The position numbers and the translations under genes were made by a program. Shown here one piece after another: positions 9,115 through 20,633 of a DNA stretch of 64,000 nucleotides. Positions within the stretch are counted from its first letter, which is position 1. Each line of letters begins with the position of its first letter. The stretch covers positions 62,001-126,000 of the forward strand of contig JAACJM010000151.1 of assembly GCA_013368315.1 (NCBI GenBank), written 5' to 3'. Source of the stretch: Tetrapyrgos nigripes (lineage: Eukaryota > Basidiomycota > Agaricomycetes > Agaricales > Campanellaceae). A model generated the notes under the pieces. That model ran no database searches and had not been told where the DNA came from. It worked only from the letters and a program-made list of their open reading frames with translations.

Positions 9115-12100
9115 CTAAAGTTCGAGTTCGATTGCCGAGTGGGGTGCGAAGGAGGGCATAGAATACCAACGGTCCATAACAGTGTTTCTCCTTGGAGTTG
9201 TGCTTTCGCTTGAAGCACACGGGTACTTCGCCATATGTCTTCCATGGTGATTCCTAGTATCTGGATGTTGTTGATGGAAGGTTTCAATCATCTCCTTCAC
9301 CTTCGTTAATCCTGACGCTGGTTCCCATGAATTTTCCGAGTCAGCATAATCCAACCATTTGACAAGGTATTGTACTCCCCAGCGGTTCCTCGTTGGTTTT
9401 GAATCTAGAATTGCTTCCACATCGTGTTTGTTGTCTTCAGGAAGTAGCTCCGCCGGTTTTCCCGGATAGTTCACTCCGTGGGCTTCGGTCTCTTTGTACC
9501 GCGATAGGAGTGAAGCGTGGAATACTGGATGAATGCGCCAACCATTCAGTAATTTGAGTTGGTAATTGACTTCACTGATAACGTCAGTGATTTCGAATGG
9601 TCCGTGACGACGATTTGCCAACTTAGCTTTTGGCCTCATTGTCTTCAAATTCTTCCTGTCTAGCAACACTTTGTCTCCAACTTTAAATTTCACCCCTTCC
9701 TTCGTGTAGTCCTTGTTTTGTTCTTTCATCAGTTCTGCCGCTGTCGCCAGACTTGCCTTTAGTTTTTCTCGAAGAGTTTCTAAGTTCTGGAGGCGTTCTT
9801 CGACTTTGGGTACATGTGAAGTCGGATTGATGGAAGGGAAGAGTCGGGGTAGATATCCATGGAGTAGTTCGAATGGCGATTTCCCGGTTGCTGAGTGAAT
9901 TCAGGTATTGTGACAGAATTCGGCGTAAGGTAGGTATTTAACCCAATCGTCCTGACGATAGTTACAGAAGGTTCGAAGGTATTGTTCAAGTTCTTGATTG
10001 AACCTTTCTGTCTCGCCATCTGTCTGCAGATGATAAGCTGTACTGAGTGCCGAAGTGATACCTAACTTAGTGTAGATCCCTTTCATTACTTGGCTTGCAA
10101 ATTGAGGTCTGCGGTCAGATATCATTTTATCCCACAAGCCATACTGTCGCCAAGTGTTGTCAAACAATAGGTCAATTGTTCCGTCACTATCGATATCTTT
10201 TCTGCATGGGGAAATGACAACTGTTTTTGTTGAACGGTCGACTGTGACGTGAATTGCATTGAAGCCGTCACATTCTGGCAGATCCGTGATGAAGTCAGTT
10301 GTAATGGTACCAAAGGGTCGTTCCAGTATTTCATTCGGTATTAATGGCACATGCGTCGGGTGGTTGTTTGCCTTGGTTAACTGACAGGTAGCGCATCCTT
10401 CAACATAGTTACGGACGAATACTGACATACCAGGCCACCAGAACTCTCTACTGACGAGTTCATATGTTTTGAATCGTCCCGGGTGTCCTGCAGTAAGGCT
10501 GTCGTGATGCATTTTAACGATGTCCCGTCTGAGTTCTTGATCGTTTGGGATGTAGATCTTCCCTCTGAACAAGACGATTCTGTCTTCGTAGTTCCATTCC
10601 TGTAGATTTTTTGCCAAAGCACATGGTCCATTGTTAAAGATGGTTTGTAACGCACTTATGACTTCAGCATCCTTTTTCGGACATTCCTTGATCCGTCTTT
10701 TCAACTCTGCATCTCCTATTGCGGTTACCGTTCCTGGCTGTGTTGCTCGAATTCTGAAGAATCTGGGGTCAAGTAAGACCCTGTCTTTGTTGTCGTTTTC
10801 GACCCCCTCTTTATGGTCTGGTCTCCGAGACAGTGGGTCACTTCGGTTCAAGTTCCCGGGTTTGTGCGTGAGCGTAAAGTCGAATCTGGTCAGAAACAAG
10901 GCCATTCTTGCTTGTCGTTGGCTGAGTTTTTGGGCAGTGGTGAAGTATCTAAGGTTGTCGTGATCGGTCAAGATTTCGATGGTATGTGGTCTGCCTTCCA
11001 GGTAGTGTTGCCAGGCTTCAAGTCCACGTATGATTGCTAGTAGTTCCTTATCATGAATGCCGTAATTCCGTTCCGTTTTGGATAAGGCCTTTGACAGGTA
11101 GGCTACTGGATGCCATTTACCGTCTGGTCCTTGTTGTTGCAAGATACCTCCTGTAGCATAATCTGATGCATCAACTTCTACTCGGTATGGTTTAGAATGA
11201 TCAGGCATGAGAAGGACTGGTGAAGTCGTGAACGTATCTTTGAGTGCTTGGAAAGCCGTTTGAGCTTCCTCGGACCATTCCCATGGGTGTTCCTTTTTCG
11301 TGAGATCGAACAATGGTTGTGCAATTTTTGAGAAATCACGTATGAAATGACAGTAAAAGTTTCCGAAGCCGAGGAATGACTGTACGTCTTTGACGTTGCG
11401 TGGGATTGGCCATTTGGTCACGCCATCGCCAACGTGTTGTGTGAAACGATGAGGCCGAGGAACTCCACTGAATCGGTTTTGAAGGTGCATTTTTCTGGTT
11501 TAGCGTATAAGTCATTATCTTGGAGTCATGCCAACACTTGTTTCACCATATATCGATGTTCTTCTACTGATTCTGTGAATATGAGAATATCGTCCATATA
11601 GATGACGACTTTTCTGGAGTCGATCAGGTCCTTGAATAGAGTGTTCATCATTGCTTGGAATGTAGCTGGAGAGTTCATAAGACCGAAAAACATCACTGTT
11701 GGTTTGAAGAGGCCGCAGTTGGTTTTAAACACCGCTTTCCATTCATCTCCCTTCTTGATACGTACATTGTTGTATCCCCATCTAAGGTCGATTTTGGAGA
11801 ACATACGTGCCCCTTTAAGTTTGTCTACAAGTTCCGATATAAGCGGTAGGGGGTATTCGTTTTTAAGGGTTCCTCTGTTCAGGGCATGATAGTCCTGTAC
11901 TGGTCGTAGTTTCCCGTCTTTCTTTTTTACAAAGAAGAAGGGACTTGCCATAGGAGACTTTGACGGTCTTATATATCCTGTCTCTAAGTTTTCCTTGATG
12001 AATTCATCGAGTTCCTTCTGTTCGTTTGGGGATAAAGGGTACGTTTTGCAGGGGCGTGGTTCAAAGTCCGGTTTTAACTCGCCACGTTTCAGTCATCGTT

Positions 12101-13090
12101 CTGAGGTTTGTTTGTCAAAGACTCGTAGGAACTGATGACATTGCAAAGGAATCTTATCTTTAAGAGGTACATCAACCTGGACGTTCTGAGCTGCCTCTGC
12201 GAGTTCTTGTGCTTTTGTGAACCCCGCGCGGATGTTCAGGTTTGGTGTCCCCGGTGCCTCTTCATCTATTCTTTCTTCTTTCCCCAACAATTCCTCCATT
12301 ACGTCCTGTTCCCATCGTTCTGGGATTGTATCTCTTCCGTAATCATCTTCAGTAAAGATTGCCGTTACTTCCGAACTTTGGTGGAAGGATCGAATAGGAG
12401 TTCGACGGCGTCACCCTGCAATCTTTGGTTGGGCAACTGGTTTGAATTGTCCAACTGGTTCTAACCATCTGACTTGGTAATCCTTGTGGTAGGTTCTTGG
12501 ATCGACAACTGTGGGTTTCAAGAATTTAGTTTTCAAATGGAGAATGGGAGGTTTTGCCGTGATGCATGTTTCTGGGCATCTAGTCATGTCTACCCGTGAG
12601 TCCGACCAATCTATATCTGGATTATGTTCTTCCAACCAGTCGGTACTGAGGATTATATCGTGATCTCCGATGTCCATTACATAGAACTCGGCCTTTTCTT
12701 CATGATACGCTACACCGTCTCGGGAATAGATACGAAGATTTTGGATCGTGTATCCTCGTACCCATCCCATGGTGTTTTCGGAGCTGTCGACGTTTCGGAC
12801 TGGGAACAGGTTTTTGATAGGAAGAAGGGTGAGTTGATGTTTTTGTGCAAATTGGCCATTGATAATTATGCCTTCTGCACCGCTGTCTATTAGAGCGTTT
12901 GTGTCGATTTTTCTGCCAGTAAATTTGCCGATTAATTCAGTTTTGAGTGTGATTGAGTGATTGCTGACATTTTTATTTCTGAAGGAAAGACTCGCTCACT
13001 AGAGGGGTATAACACACTATATCAATTGTTCTTTAACTGTCCGGTGTACTGTTCTACTCCTACTGACAACGTAGCAGAGGAGTGATTCAA
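9115..13090 (-). pseudogene. Element B pol (protease-RT-RNase H-integrase-chromodomain), broken
   Basis: Read on the minus strand from right to left. The protease region is about 12960-12400 (ending in a D-rich stretch shared with D). RT is 12290-11526 with the active-site motif [10 protein letters not shown] near 11600. RNase H follows in the 11490-9901 frame (RVEVDASDYATGG, NYGIHDKELLAIIRGLEAW, LTDHDNLRY). The integrase zinc finger and core include TTDFITDLPECDGFNAIHVTVDRSTK and a second catalytic Asp region. The chromodomain is near 9430-9260 (VEAILDSK, QYLVKWLDY, SENSWEP). Stops include TGA at 11528-11526, shared with C and D, and TGA at 9903-9901, where D has CGA. A deletion shortens the segment near 12090 where D has an intact [10 protein letters not shown]. 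It is not translatable as one polyprotein. Confidence 0.88.
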
Positions 13091-14563
13091 AAATCCAATT
13101 TAGACATGACGTCTTTTAAGTAGACGGTTGCTTGTTCCTTTTCTTCTCCTTCTAGTCCTTTAACCCTGTTAACCATGTCGGAGATCTCCTTGATCGTGTT
13201 TCTGGATGAGGATGCCTGAGCTACTGTTACTGGTGGTGGAGATGCGGTTTCGGCTGTTCGAATAGCACGAGAGGGGAAGGTCCGGGAAGTGTTCTGAGAT
13301 GACGTCCTCGGGAATGTCAGACATTCGTTGCTCATGTGTCCAGTTTGTCTACATGCGAAGCATGCTCCTGCTTTTCGAAGTCGATCCCTTTCATCAGGTG
13401 TCAGTTTAGGCGGTAGATTGAAAGACGGGCTAGCACCTGGTCCCATAAGTGCATTGACGCTTGCTACTGTTCTCCCCTGAGACGGACCTGGACTACTCTT
13501 CGTCGAAGTAGTTTTCCAGCGTCCTTGCCTTTCCCGTTCCTTCAACCATTCTAAGTGAAGCTCCACAGCTCTTTCTTTGTACTCTTCGAAATCATCCCAC
13601 TTTGGATACGTTCTTCCAACTGCTTCTCAGAGTTTGGGTGGTAACCCATCCTGATAGAATTCCAACAACTCTGCTTCTCCAAACTCGGACTCTTCTCCGT
13701 ATGTATCGAAGATGCTGTTGTGCTGCTAATATCCGTCCCCTTCATTCTAGCAAACTTGATCTTTGTCCTCGCCACATCTTCCGAAGCGAGAGCTTTGAAG
13801 TCCTTTTTGAATCTATCATGTATCTGTTTCAAAGTTATCCATCTCCATTCGCCCGGTGTACTCACCAAGTTCTCATTCTCCTCATCTGCATCTTGTTCCA
13901 TCAGTCTCCTTTTTCTCCCGTGAAGAATGACAGGAATAGTGAAACCTGACTTTCCTCGGTCGGGTACTTTCCTTTATTCATACATAGATAGTTATTGAAC
14001 AGGGCCAGCCATCGTTTTGCCTCGCTACGTTCTCCGTTGAAGGGGTCTGGTTTTCTTCCTCATTCGGACGTCCCATTCGATCCGATAGGAGGTGTATCAG
14101 CCATGACTGAGTCGTTCTGGTCCGATGGATCTGGAGAAGGAGGTGTAGGAGGACGACGAGGGGCTACAGATGGTCCTTCGGCAGACGGAATGGTGGGCGA
14201 AGAAGGTGGGGAAGTGGGGTTATTGGGAGGGGTTTCCGGTACTGGGTTAGATCCGGAAGGTTGGTTGGTAGGTGTAGAGGATCCTTGTTCCAATTCTACT
14301 GCAGGTTTAGGTTTTGGGTGTGCCTTTTGAATCGCAAGTTCTTGGAGTTGGGTTATAACGTGTAGCCCGTTCGGGATTTTTTCGGTGGGAAGTTTTTGAG
14401 TGTTATATCTGTTTAGGCACAGTTGTACGGCGCACGGAGTCCAAGGATCGTCAACGTCTTCGGCGAAGTAGGCGGCGTCTCGGGATGATGAGGGATGGAA
14501 TACGTGTGGTCGGTCGGCACACTGAAGGTTTGGGTCTGCAGATGCGGTTCGTCGACTGGTCAT
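13087..14563 (-). pseudogene. Element B gag with CCHC zinc knuckle, broken
   Basis: ATG at 14563-14561 (MTSRRTASADPN). It closely matches the intact 505-residue gag of element D. A TGA at 14062-14060 replaces the CGA of D, and further frameshifts lie between about 14000 and 13550. The nucleocapsid motif CFACRQTGHMSNEC (CX2CX4HX4C) is present near 13360. It ends SKLDF and TGA at 13089-13087, in the same T-rich context as D. Confidence 0.88.
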
Positions 14564-14579
14564 ATACCAATCTTTCTTT

Positions 14580-14970
14580 TCAAGCCAGGTAGTTGGGCCC
14601 TAAGATAAAAGAGGATGCTAGACCGTATTCAGGGGAGGGTGATGATGGAGAGTAGTCGATGTTTTCCCTGAAGAATAGAGGTCCTTGAATCTGAACCACT
14701 ATTTCTCCTGTATCGAAGTCCTCTTTTACTGTTATGTATGAGAATGTTGAGAGGACTACATCACCTGAGATAAGTTTCCACACCCAGCGTTTTGTGCAAA
14801 CGAAGTGTCGGTCAAAGCTCCAAGGGTTCGCTTGTATTTTTCTTCCGTGAGAGACACAGTATTTGGCGTACAAGAGGTAACGAGGGAGGGGAAATGGAAC
14901 CTGTTTGTAGTCACGGGGGTTTATAGCAGGTTCAATACAGATTCGAGGATGTGGGGTAGACAGGATGAAG
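14580..14970 (-). other. Conserved ATG-less open frame upstream of gag (element B)
   Basis: Between the 5' LTR and gag the minus strand keeps an open frame ending GPNYLA and TGA (14582-14580). It matches the same frame in D almost throughout: LSTPxPRI, NPRDYKQ, PLPRYLL, CVSHGR, DRHFVCTKRWVWKLISGD, SYITVKEDF and YGLASSFILGPNYL. Near the 3' end, B and D differ mostly at synonymous positions, so the frame looks coding. No ATG lies in it. It could be reached by splicing, a non-AUG start or stop readthrough into gag, but in B the gag ATG is out of frame with it by an indel. Confidence 0.5.
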
Positions 14971-15058
14971 GGTAAAAGGAGTTGAGAATAGAGGTGAATG
15001 AGATAGAAGAAGAGAAGGGACTCAAATAGTGAGGTGGGTGTATGGGAGTTCGTTCAAG

Positions 15059-15583
15059 TGTCAAGGTTGTTGGTACACTCAATAACCACCCAAGTCACAC
15101 AGTACGAGAAAGCCGGTTACAAGAGAATAGATTGATCAAAACGAGGTAGAGAGATAGAAGGGTAGAAAGATAGAGAGAAAGCAAGCTGACTAGGCTCTAC
15201 ACTGCATAGTAAAAGTACGGAGCGGAGATGAAGTGAACGAACTAAAGAATAGGTTACAAGGATCACAGGTATATAAGTAAAATATGAACAGATGGGAAAG
15301 AGTAAGTAATAATAGACGGTATCATATGAAAATGTCAAGGGTGAGAGAATGATAAGTCAAATACGGATACATGAAGGTACTGGATCATACGGAGTGATTG
15401 ACAGTGAGAATGTCCATGGAGATAGGAATCGGAGGAGATAAGAATATGAGTCATAGATCTAGAGAGATGGTAACTATAGACGATGATGAGAAATGGTTGA
15501 TGTTTATGGGGTTAGAGTGGGAAATAGGTAGTAAAGGGAAAAGAATAGAAAGGAAATGAATAGGCGGAGAGCGATTCATGACA
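15059..15583 (-). repeat. 5' LTR of element B
   Basis: 525 bases, the partner of 7899-8423. The element transcript should start here, reading leftward. A motif GGTATATAAGTAAAAT on the + strand (about 15267) is a possible TATA-like site on either strand. Confidence 0.95.
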
Positions 15584-15588
15584 GTCAT
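15584..15588. repeat. Target-site duplication GTCAT, right copy of element B
   Basis: Matches 7894-7898 exactly and marks where the split gag of element A resumes. Confidence 0.95.
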
Positions 15589-16250
15589 ATCAGGAGAGTC
15601 CGAGCAGACAAAGCAGGGGCAGTCTTTCGCTGGGAAGGGAACTGGGACAACTTCACCCACGCACTAAAAGTTCAGTTCAGGGTAGCAAACGAGCAACAGC
15701 TGGCCAAGAACAAACTCGAGGCATTGAAGCAGGGAGATCAAACAGTTGCGGAGTTCTCTCAGATTTCAAGATGTGGGCAGAGAAGACTGGGTTCTCAGAT
15801 CAGGACCTCCAGTGCAAGTTCCGGAAGCGCCTTCATAAAGACCTATTGTTCCCATTAGCAAATGTGGAGCTAGGACAGAAGGAGGCCCCTAAAAACTTAG
15901 ATGAGCTGATCAACTAGGCACTTCATGTGGAACAGACCCTAGCAGAGTTCGTAGGAAAACCGGTCACTGGCCCTACTCCATCCCTCTCCAAATTCTCCTC
16001 TGCACGAGACCCTAACGCCATGGATGTTGATGCCTCCTGGACTGAACATCCCCAGGGTATTGGACGCACCTTCATGGACTACTAGAAGGCGATGCAGGGG
16101 TACTGTTACAGTTGCAGTTCCGAGGATCACCTGAAACGAGATGGGAACCATGGACATGACAAGTGTGAATACTGTGAGAGGATGGGTCACTGCTCCTCTG
16201 TCTGTCAGGACTGATACATGGGTCGACCCAGAGGAGGAGGCTGAAGCAGA
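15589..16250 (+). pseudogene. Element A gag, 3' part
   Basis: Continues the gag frame cut at 7898: IRRVRADKAGAVFRWEGNW, DNFTHALKVQFRVANEQQLA, KLEALKQGDQTVAEF. A frameshift near 15765 is followed by LQCKFRKRLHKDLLFP in another frame. TAG stops lie near 15916 and 16084, and a TGA stands near 16214 where Arg is expected. A CCHC-like nucleocapsid stretch follows (CYSCSSEDHLKRD, CEYCERMGHCSSVC). The domain order is normal for a gypsy gag, but the reading is broken. Confidence 0.75.
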
Positions 16251-16589
16251 CAGCGCGTGGCTGCTACTGGGAGTGACTCCTTTAGTCTCTTCCCTGATGA
16301 TCCACTGCATTCTACCTCTACCCCCATCCCTGCTGCTACCGTCGCTGCTTCCTCATCCACTGAATCACTGTCTATGCTTGCTGCCTTGCAACAATCTATC
16401 ACCAATCAAACTGCCTTACTCAGGGTTTTTGAACCGGGTGTCTGTTCCCATCACAGCATGGACACCCCTGAATACCCATATGCTCTCTTGTTCCTCATAC
16501 AATTCTATTCCCATATCCAGTCTCCCCGAAATAGAATCTTGTGCTTCTCACTTCCGTATACATGTGAAACTCCGAGGAAGATGAAATGA

Positions 16590-19500
16590 GGCAGTGGTAG
16601 TGGCGATGGTTGACAGCAGAGCTACAGGACTGTTCCTGGGACAATCATTTGTAACACAGCACCAGATCCAAACCTATCCCCTCTGTAAACCCCTAGATGT
16701 CTACAACATTGATGGGACCCTTAACTGAGCAGGGTGTATAGATCGGTTCTGCTGGCTAGCCATAACAGCAGATGGACAGGAGGCATGGCTAGATTTTCTG
16801 GTTATGGACTTAGGTGGAGAAGAGGTCATCCGGGGTCTTCCCTGATTGCATAAGATGAACCCACAGATTGACTGGACAAGCAGCCAGCTGCAAATCCCTG
16901 TAGCACCACCCCCATCAGTGGAAGAGGTTCCTGATCAAGATCAGTTCGTTGCTACCAATTTTGGACCAACCCCAAGGGGAAACATCATCCTGGAAGACGC
17001 AGAGTCGGAATCAACCCAGTCGATTTCCTAGGGAACACACATGCCCATAGACCAACCCCCAGATCTGGCCACAGAAGAGGAGGAGGAGGAACCCCAAGTA
17101 TATCACATTTGCACTAATTGGGCTACAAGGCGCTCCTAGAAGAAAGCAGGGATCCTTGCTGACACTGGAGAAGAAGTCTGGTGTGCTGCAGGGTTCACTT
17201 ACTTGCAGCAGGTGGCTGAAGAGGCAAACCAGATGAAACTGAAACAGTCGTTTGAGGAGATAGTCCCTCCTCAATATTGGGATTATTCTCAGGTCTTCTC
17301 TGAAGTTGAGTCAGAACGGCTCCCTGCACACAAACCCTGGGATCATGCTATTGAACTGGTACCTGGATCACCTGCTACCCTACGAACCAAGATCTACCCA
17401 ATGTCCATCAATGAACAGCAGGAACTTGATCAATTCCTTGATGAAAACGTCTGCAAGGGATATATTCAACCTTCCAAATCCCCTCTGTCCTCTCCAGTCT
17501 TCTTTGTGAAGAAGAAAGACAGGAAACTCCGGTTTGTTCAGGATTACCGATGCCTAAACAAGTACACTATTAAGAACTGCTACCCTCTTCCCCTCGTTGC
17601 CAACATAGTCAGCCGCCTTCAAGGTGCCAAGTACTTCACCAAGTTTGACATACATTGGGGTTATAACAATGACCGGATCAAACAGGGGGATGAGTGGAAG
17701 GCAGCATTTGCAACCAACCGAGGACCTTCAGATTGACAAACTCACCAGCTACTTTTCAAGGCCTCATGAACTCCATCTTCTCAGACTTGATCACAGCAGG
17801 CAAGGTAGCAGTTTATCTGGATGACATCCTGATCTTCAGTGGGACTATGGAAGAACATCAAGAAGTGGTTCAGGAAGTGCTAGCCAGGTTGAAAAGGAAT
17901 GATCTGTATCTGAGGCCAGAGAAATGCGAGTTTGAATGAGAAGGAATAGAATACCTGTGCAAGTTCGCATGGACCTGGTGAAGGTGGCAGCAGTATGGCA
18001 CTGGCCAATTCCCCGCAATGTCCATGATGTTCAGGCATTCTTGGGCTTTGCCAATTTCTACTGACGATTCATACAGAACTTTGCCAAAGCTGCTCGACCT
18101 CTGAATGACCTTACATGCAAAGACATCTTGTTTAATTGGGGAACTCACCAACAGGAAGCCTTTGACTCCCTTCGAACAGCCTTCACATCTGCGCCCATCC
18201 TTACACTCTGGTCACCAGATTGTCCTACCTGAGTTGAAGTAGATGCTTTGGGCTTCGCAATGGGGGGAGCTCTAATGCAGATGTTAGAAGACGGTCTTTG
18301 GCACCCAGTAGCATTCCGTTCAGCATCCATGCAGTCAGCCGAACACAATTACAAAATCTATGACTGAGAGATGCTGGCTATTATCAAGGCACTGAAGGAT
18401 TGGCAGAGTTATCTGGAAGGACTACCACAGCCCTTTGAAATTATCACAGATCACTCCAATCTAGAGTTCTGGCAAACAGCACAGGATCTCAGTTGACAAC
18501 AAGCGAGATGGGCCCTGTGGCTATCATGCTTTGACTTCCAACTAATCCATTGCCCAGGCAAAGCGGATACCCAAGCAGATGCCCTCTCCCGCCTTTCCTC
18601 CCACCAAGTAACAGACTGAGAAGACAATCTGGAAACCACAGTACTCAGACCAGAGCACTTTGTAAGGCTTGCCACTACTACATTGGCCAACCCCCTAGAG
18701 GAACGAATTCATCAGGCACTGGGAAGAGAAGTGGAGGTGTTAAAAGGACTAGAGCAGTTGAGGAAGGAAGAATTGCAATGACTGGAAAATGGTTTACCTG
18801 AATGGGAAGAGGATAATGGATTGGTATACCACAAGGGGTGAGTCTACGTTGCCCCAAATGAAGAGCTACGCAAGGCAATCATAGAACAATGCCATGAGAA
18901 GCCATCAGCAGGACATCCAGGGCTACATGGGACACTCAATTTGGTAACCTTGCACTTCTGGTGGCCCACCATTCGCTCTTTTGTAGAGAAATATGTGGAG
19001 GGATGTGATAAATGCGCCAGGAAGAAGCTGCAACGTCATCCACGAGCAGTAATCCAACCTTTGGACGTACCCTTAGGACTCTGGGAAGAAGTTGGAGTTG
19101 ACCTCATTACACAGCTACCATCCTCACAAGGTTATGACGCAATCCTGGTCTGCACTGACCTCTACAGAAAACAAGTCCATACCCTTCCCTGCACCTCTAA
19201 TATCACTGCCACTGAAGTCACTGACCTATACTACTGAGATATCTTCTGCCTCCACAGCCTCCCACTTCGCTTTGTATCTAATCATGGTCCACAGTTTGCA
19301 GCGCAAGCCATGCGTTCTCTGTTAGACTGACTCGGGATCAAGTCAAGCCTTTCCTCAGGCTACCGACCCCAGACAAATGGACAGACAGAACGAGCCAACC
19401 AGGAAGTGGAGAAATATTTGCGCCTCTACACCAACTACAGACAGGACGATTGGGTGGAGCACCTTCCTATGGCCGAGTTTGTTCTGAACTCCTGCACACA

Positions 19501-20160
19501 CTCCGCACATGGCATGGCACCTTTTGAGGTGACTTATGGCTACCTTCCTCTATTCCAGTGCACAGGCATCCAAATGTAGAAGACTGTCTCGAAATCCTAA
19601 GACAGGTTTGAAGAGATGCAGGATCAGCACTGCACCTGGCTAAACGCAGTATGAAGGAAGGATATGAAAGAGGGAAACGGAAGGGACATCAGTTCAAGGT
19701 CAGGGATCATGTCTGGCTGAGTGCAGAAGACATTGACTTGAAACTTTCAAGTGACAAGTTGGGGGATCGGCAACTGGGACCATACGAGATTGTGGAGAAA
19801 ATTGGAGATTTAGACTATCAGTTAGACCTCCCCGAAACTCTTAATCGCCTGCACCCAGTATTCCATGTCGACAAAATCTACCCCTACAAGGGTAATCTGG
19901 TGAATGGACTCTTACCTGAGGAACCAGAGCCAGTATACCTCGAAGAGGAGAATGAGCCCGAGTATGAAGTGGACACCCTTCTGGATAGCAGGATATGATG
20001 GAGGCAACTGGAATACCTTATCAAGTGGAAAGGATATGACAATGGTCACAACTCATGGGAGCCAGTTGCAAATCTCAAAAATGCGAAGTGTAAGATCACA
20101 GCATTCCACAAGAAACACCCAGAGGCAACAAAGACTTAGGATTCATTGAGGACAATGAAG
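16590..20160 (+). pseudogene. Element A pol (protease-RT-RNase H-integrase-chromodomain), broken
   Basis: Protease: VDSRATGLFLGQSFV near 16610, where the usual DSG(A/T) active site has become DSR, and NIDGTLN followed by TGA (16726-16728). RT: 17203-17939, with DFxxxxKKDRKLRFVQDYR-type motifs and [11 protein letters not shown] near 17815; a frameshift lies near 17732. RNase H: 18000-18600, with TGA stops at 18062, 18230, 18365 and 18494. Integrase: HHCC region and WWPTIRSFVEKYVEGCDKC near 18960, core VDLITQLPSSQGYDAILVCT, then SSGYRPQTNGQTERANQEVEKYL. C-terminus: a VDTLLDSRI segment, TGA at 19996-19998, then QLEYLIKWKGYDNGHNSWEP, a chromodomain. Most stops are TGA at arginine sites. Confidence 0.85.
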
Positions 20161-20163
20161 TGT

Positions 20164-20175
20164 AGGAGGGGGTAA
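20164..20175 (+). other. Polypurine tract of element A
   Basis: AGGAGGGGGTAA lies directly before the 3' LTR, the expected site and composition for plus-strand primer generation. Confidence 0.8.
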
Positions 20176-20633
20176 TGTCATGACGTCTATATTTGGTACT
20201 ATTTATTTCTTCTTATCTCCGTATCCTCAGATCTTTACACCATATGACTCTTGTTCCACATGCTATGCACCGGACTTTTCATTTCTCCGATACAGCTTCA
20301 ATACAGCTTCTTGACAGCTTCCTTTACAGCTTCCTTTACAGCTTTCCTTACAGCCTTCCTTACAGCTTTACTGTTACATATATAAACCCTGTCCTGACAC
20401 CTGGTTCCCCATCTCGACCTCTTCGTCATTGGGACCAGGTGTGTATTCCCCTTTTCATTACTTCTTTCACCTTTACTGATAGGCACTGTAGTTCCAGTAC
20501 TTACTGCTGTCTGTTAGGTATTTAATACATTTTTTGTTGTTGGGACCAGTTCCAGTACTTACTGCTGTCTGTTAGTCGAGTTGAGCCTGTAGCTCCTCCT
20601 TATCGCTATCTAAGCACTCGCCTCTTTGTGACA
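20176..20633 (+). repeat. 3' LTR of element A, enlarged by internal duplications
   Basis: 458 bases against 362 in the 5' LTR. The extra length comes from more copies of a CTTTACAGCTTCC-type short repeat (about 20300-20365) and a second copy of CCAGTACTTACTGCTGTCTG near 20549, after an inserted GGTATTTAATACA segment. It ends TTTGTGACA. Confidence 0.9.

Larger units (their letters stand above)
7899..15583 (-). mobile_element. Element B: Ty3/gypsy chromovirus, minus strand, nested in A
   Basis: 7685 bases, bounded by two 525-base LTRs differing at only 9 positions by eye, with a perfect GTCAT target duplication. In element orientation the order is 5' LTR (15059-15583), a conserved open frame without ATG, gag with a CCHC zinc knuckle, protease, RT, RNase H, integrase, chromodomain, an extra Cys/His-rich ORF, polypurine tract and 3' LTR (7899-8423). 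Gag and pol carry frameshifts and TGA stops. The extra ORF is intact. Low LTR divergence (about 1.7%) marks it as the youngest clear insertion in the window. Confidence 0.95.
6639..20633 (+). mobile_element. Element A: degenerate Ty3/gypsy chromovirus, + strand, split by element B
   Basis: It is bounded by LTRs that begin TGTCATGACGTC and end TTTGTGACA (6639-7000 and 20176-20633). Flanking bases AGTAC (6634-6638) and GGTAC (20634-20638) are a nearly perfect 5-bp target duplication. Without the inserted B element and its extra TSD copy (7690 bases) the element is about 6.3 kb, a normal size. Internal order is gag, protease, reverse transcriptase, RNase H, integrase, then a chromodomain-like end, which marks a chromovirus. 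Every domain carries stops or frameshifts, mostly TGA at positions where related proteins have arginine (CGA). It cannot be autonomous. It is the oldest layer here, since B sits inside it. Confidence 0.92.
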
